A stretch of 64,000 bases of DNA from Straminergon stramineum (taxonomy: Eukaryota > Streptophyta > Bryopsida > Hypnales > Calliergonaceae). A program made the position numbers and the translations under genes. Shown piece after piece: positions 61,861 to 64,000 of this stretch. Location: positions 11,968,501 through 12,032,500 of the forward strand of contig OY987269.1 of assembly GCA_963920665.1 (NCBI GenBank), read 5' to 3'. The notes beneath the pieces are model-generated. The model was not told where the DNA came from. It ran no database searches and was given only the letters and a program-made list of their open reading frames with translations. Numbering within the stretch: position 1 is the stretch's first letter; each line of letters begins with the position of its first letter.

Positions 61861-64000
61861 TCAAACATGATCTTGACGGCTCTTCAATAAGGTCCTCAAG
61901 TGACTAGAGCGCTCAAAGAAATCAAAATTACTCTTCCAGAATAATCTGAATTCAATACGGTCTGCATATTTTGGGATGATACTCACAATCGTTGCACAGA
62001 TAATCAGATCAGTTTCAGGATCAAACTCCTCTTTTGTTCTTCCAGAAGCAGCCATTCTGTGCATCATAAGGAATGCTTCCTCAAAAGCTTTGCTAACCTC
62101 CTCAAGACCCTGGTGCTGATAAAGACCTTGCTCCAACGCCGCTGCTGCTGGACAATGAAATAGAACGCGCTGGAAGTCCACTTTCGAGCCAGATGATTTA
62201 TCCGTCCATTGTGTCCACAAAGAGAAATTGTGTATGAACTTTGCCCAAACCCACATGACGTCTCTTACCCCGTCTCCAAAACCCCGCAACGATATCAGCG
62301 TACATGACTCGGGTACAAGAGGAAGGCTTGATAGACCAGTACATCCCACTACAAAAATCTCTTTGAGACTTACAAATGGTCGTAAATCTGGCAATCGCTT
62401 CAAGCCATTGCAGTTCACAAGATAAAGCCCACGTAATTGCAACAGATTATCCAAACCAGGAAGACTTTCAATAGCCGTACTCGACACATCGAGGCGTTGC
62501 AGATTGGTCAGTGTACCCAACCCTGGCAGAGCGTTCAGCGCTGAGCACCTGTTCAACAGCAAATCCTCCAAAGAAAGAAGGGACTCAAGGCCTGCTATTG
62601 AACCCCTGATTGGAAGGTTCTTCAGCGCCAATCTTCTTAAACGAGTCAAGGAAGTCAAGCCCTCAATGAAAATGGAGCCGCTCGAAAACTCAAGATTGTT
62701 AACAATCTCGACCACCTCCAAACTTGGCATGCTATCCAACACAAGGACCGCAGGGAAGTCCCGGTTCCAACATGTTAATCGAAGGACTTTCAAAGTCGAG
62801 GCCAAAGTGCCCACAAGACAAACGCCAGCAGGATTCGCAAATCGCATATTCAGCTCACGTAAATTGGAGCAAGGGGTGAAATCGGGTTCCTGCACCAACC
62901 GATCGCATGAGAGCTTCACAGACCGAAGCTCCTCCATGTTCTCAGACCATGTCAGAGTCTCCAGAATGAAACTCTTCAGCTTCAGACTTCGCAAACAGTT
63001 CAGTGGGCTGATGTCCAAACTCTTCTGCTGGACTAGGTTGATGTCGAGGACCACGAGATTCGACCACTCACGAAGTTTGTCACGAGGAAAAATGATCACT
63101 GAACCTGTTTGCAGTCTGAGCCTCGCAAGGGCCGACCAACGCAGACCTGGAGGACCACTCTTCAGACACGAGGGTAAGGTCCTCGCGTTCCTCTCATACA
63201 CACACCATCTTCGCGACTCCTCCAAGTGAATCTGATGCTCAGCAAATTCGATATACAAATCATGGACGGTGACCTTCAAAGCCTTGTTCTTCTCCCAGCC
63301 TTCAATTAGCGAGTTCCTTCGCAAATTCTTTATCTGCAATGCAGCATCACAATGCAACGCCAACAAACGATTCAATATTGCCATCTCGTTCACATTGATG
63401 GAAGGAAATACTCCACCAGTGCAAATTGAAACGCCAAACGAAAGGGACAGCACTCCAAAACGTCATAATATGGATCCCTCTTCGGACCCCAACTTTGAAT
63501 GCTTCCAATCAACGAATAAACCATATTATCCTCCGAGAATTTGGCTTTCGACTGGAAATTAAAACAATAAAAATTAACAGGGAGGCCAATGTTCTCAGTT
63601 ACGATCGAGGTGCTCAAATATTTCTTGCCCGTACTTGCAAGAATGAGACCTAGTCCGCAATTGTGGGATGCGAAAATATCGCCTGAAACTACGAGTTCTT
63701 GCCATCTCGAAAAGCACAAAACTTGGACAACGATTTCGAATGGAATTGAGAAAAGAATCGGCAACATGAGTGGAAGGCAACACACCATTATTTATAGGAG
63801 GGCTATAATAGTCGGATAAAATGTAAACATAGACAACTTCAGCAAGATATCGACTGCACTCACCTTATATAGAGTCTGTTCTTCATCCATGCCATGGATC
63901 GAAACTAACCAGTCGCAAAGGTCATGAACATTGTTCAGCTTTCCACGAGGTGCAAACACGGCGATATCAAGAAAGAGGAGTTTGTCTGATTCACTGGGCA
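61861..64000 (-). CDS. TIR-NBS-LRR disease resistance-like protein, copy 2 (partial, 3' part)
   Basis: The LRR exon 63333-61861 (490 aa plus stop) is preceded by acceptor TGCAG. The exon before it runs from 63864 beyond the window edge at 64000 and ends DEEQTLYK at donor GTGAGT, in phase 0. Sequence seen: the end of NB-ARC with KVTVHDLYIEFAE (a VHD form of the MHD motif), then leucine-rich repeats such as LRSLKLKSF, LKNLPIRGSIAGL and LQRLDVSSTAIESLPGL, and a charged C-terminal extension of about 130 aa. The TIR and P-loop exons lie outside the window. In contrast to copy 1, the Tyr codon before the intron is intact, so this copy may be a functional intracellular immune receptor. The two copies are close throughout, with the best conservation in the central LRRs. 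Confidence 0.88.

Noticed and set aside
62504..63229. 241-aa plus-strand open frame
   Set aside because: It is antisense to the LRR exon of TNL copy 2, and a similar frame exists opposite copy 1, as expected from the codon pattern of the minus-strand gene.
1..64000. tRNA, rRNA or other structured RNA genes
   Set aside because: No tRNA A/B-box pair with a plausible cloverleaf and no rRNA-like stretch was noticed; a systematic covariance search was not possible.

Overview
The window is nuclear DNA of a land plant, most likely a moss. The genes have short spliced exons with GT-AG introns. Three of the products are plant-specific: a plastid GRXS16-type glutaredoxin, a plastid fibrillin, and receptor-type LRR kinase and TIR-NBS-LRR proteins. 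A decayed PLS-type pentatricopeptide fragment carries the WNVMIGG-x-AEHG wording typical of moss PPR families. Gene density is low, and the spacers are AT-rich and full of hairpin-type DNA elements. Species assignment is an inference; no rDNA or organellar marker is present.

Layout. Positions 1-21 hold the possible first codons of a minus-strand gene leaving the window. A 514-bp MITE-like element (1748-2261) sits just upstream of a complete three-exon GRXS16 gene (2551-4694, +). The stretch 4.7-9.5 kb is non-genic and contains a CACTA-like hairpin, a large palindrome interrupted by a second MITE, and a diverged ~180-bp tandem repeat. A six-exon fibrillin (FBN3-like) follows at 9908-11817 (+). 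A 19-exon LRR receptor kinase of the HPCA1/VIII-1 type (990 aa as modelled) occupies 21826-13548 on the minus strand. The coding 3' end and 3' flank of this kinase exist in three tandem copies.

From 21.9 to 40 kb no intact gene was found. The region is mostly AT-rich spacer with a Stowaway-like MITE, a 1.05-kb near-perfect palindrome, hAT-type MITEs and nested inverted elements. Two TIR-NBS-LRR genes lie in the same (minus) orientation at 40.0-44.1 kb and 61.86 kb to beyond the window. Their 3' flanks are also duplicated (35.4-40 kb and 59.2-61.9 kb), so the pair arose by a tandem segmental duplication with a period of about 22-24 kb. The first copy carries an in-frame TAG two codons before the intron that precedes the LRR exon; the second copy is open there. 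Between the copies, 47.6-50.3 kb looks like one 2.67-kb terminal-inverted-repeat element with a perfect 8-bp flanking duplication. It carries GC-rich tandem repeats and PPR gene fragments, that is, a Pack-type transposon.

How the genes relate: there is no operon logic here. The glutaredoxin and fibrillin products probably both act in plastids, in redox or Fe-S homeostasis and in plastoglobule or thylakoid lipid structure. The receptor kinase and the TNL pair belong to surface and intracellular perception. Exon coordinates were derived by hand from reading frame, splice-site consensus and family alignment knowledge; no transcript or database evidence was available.
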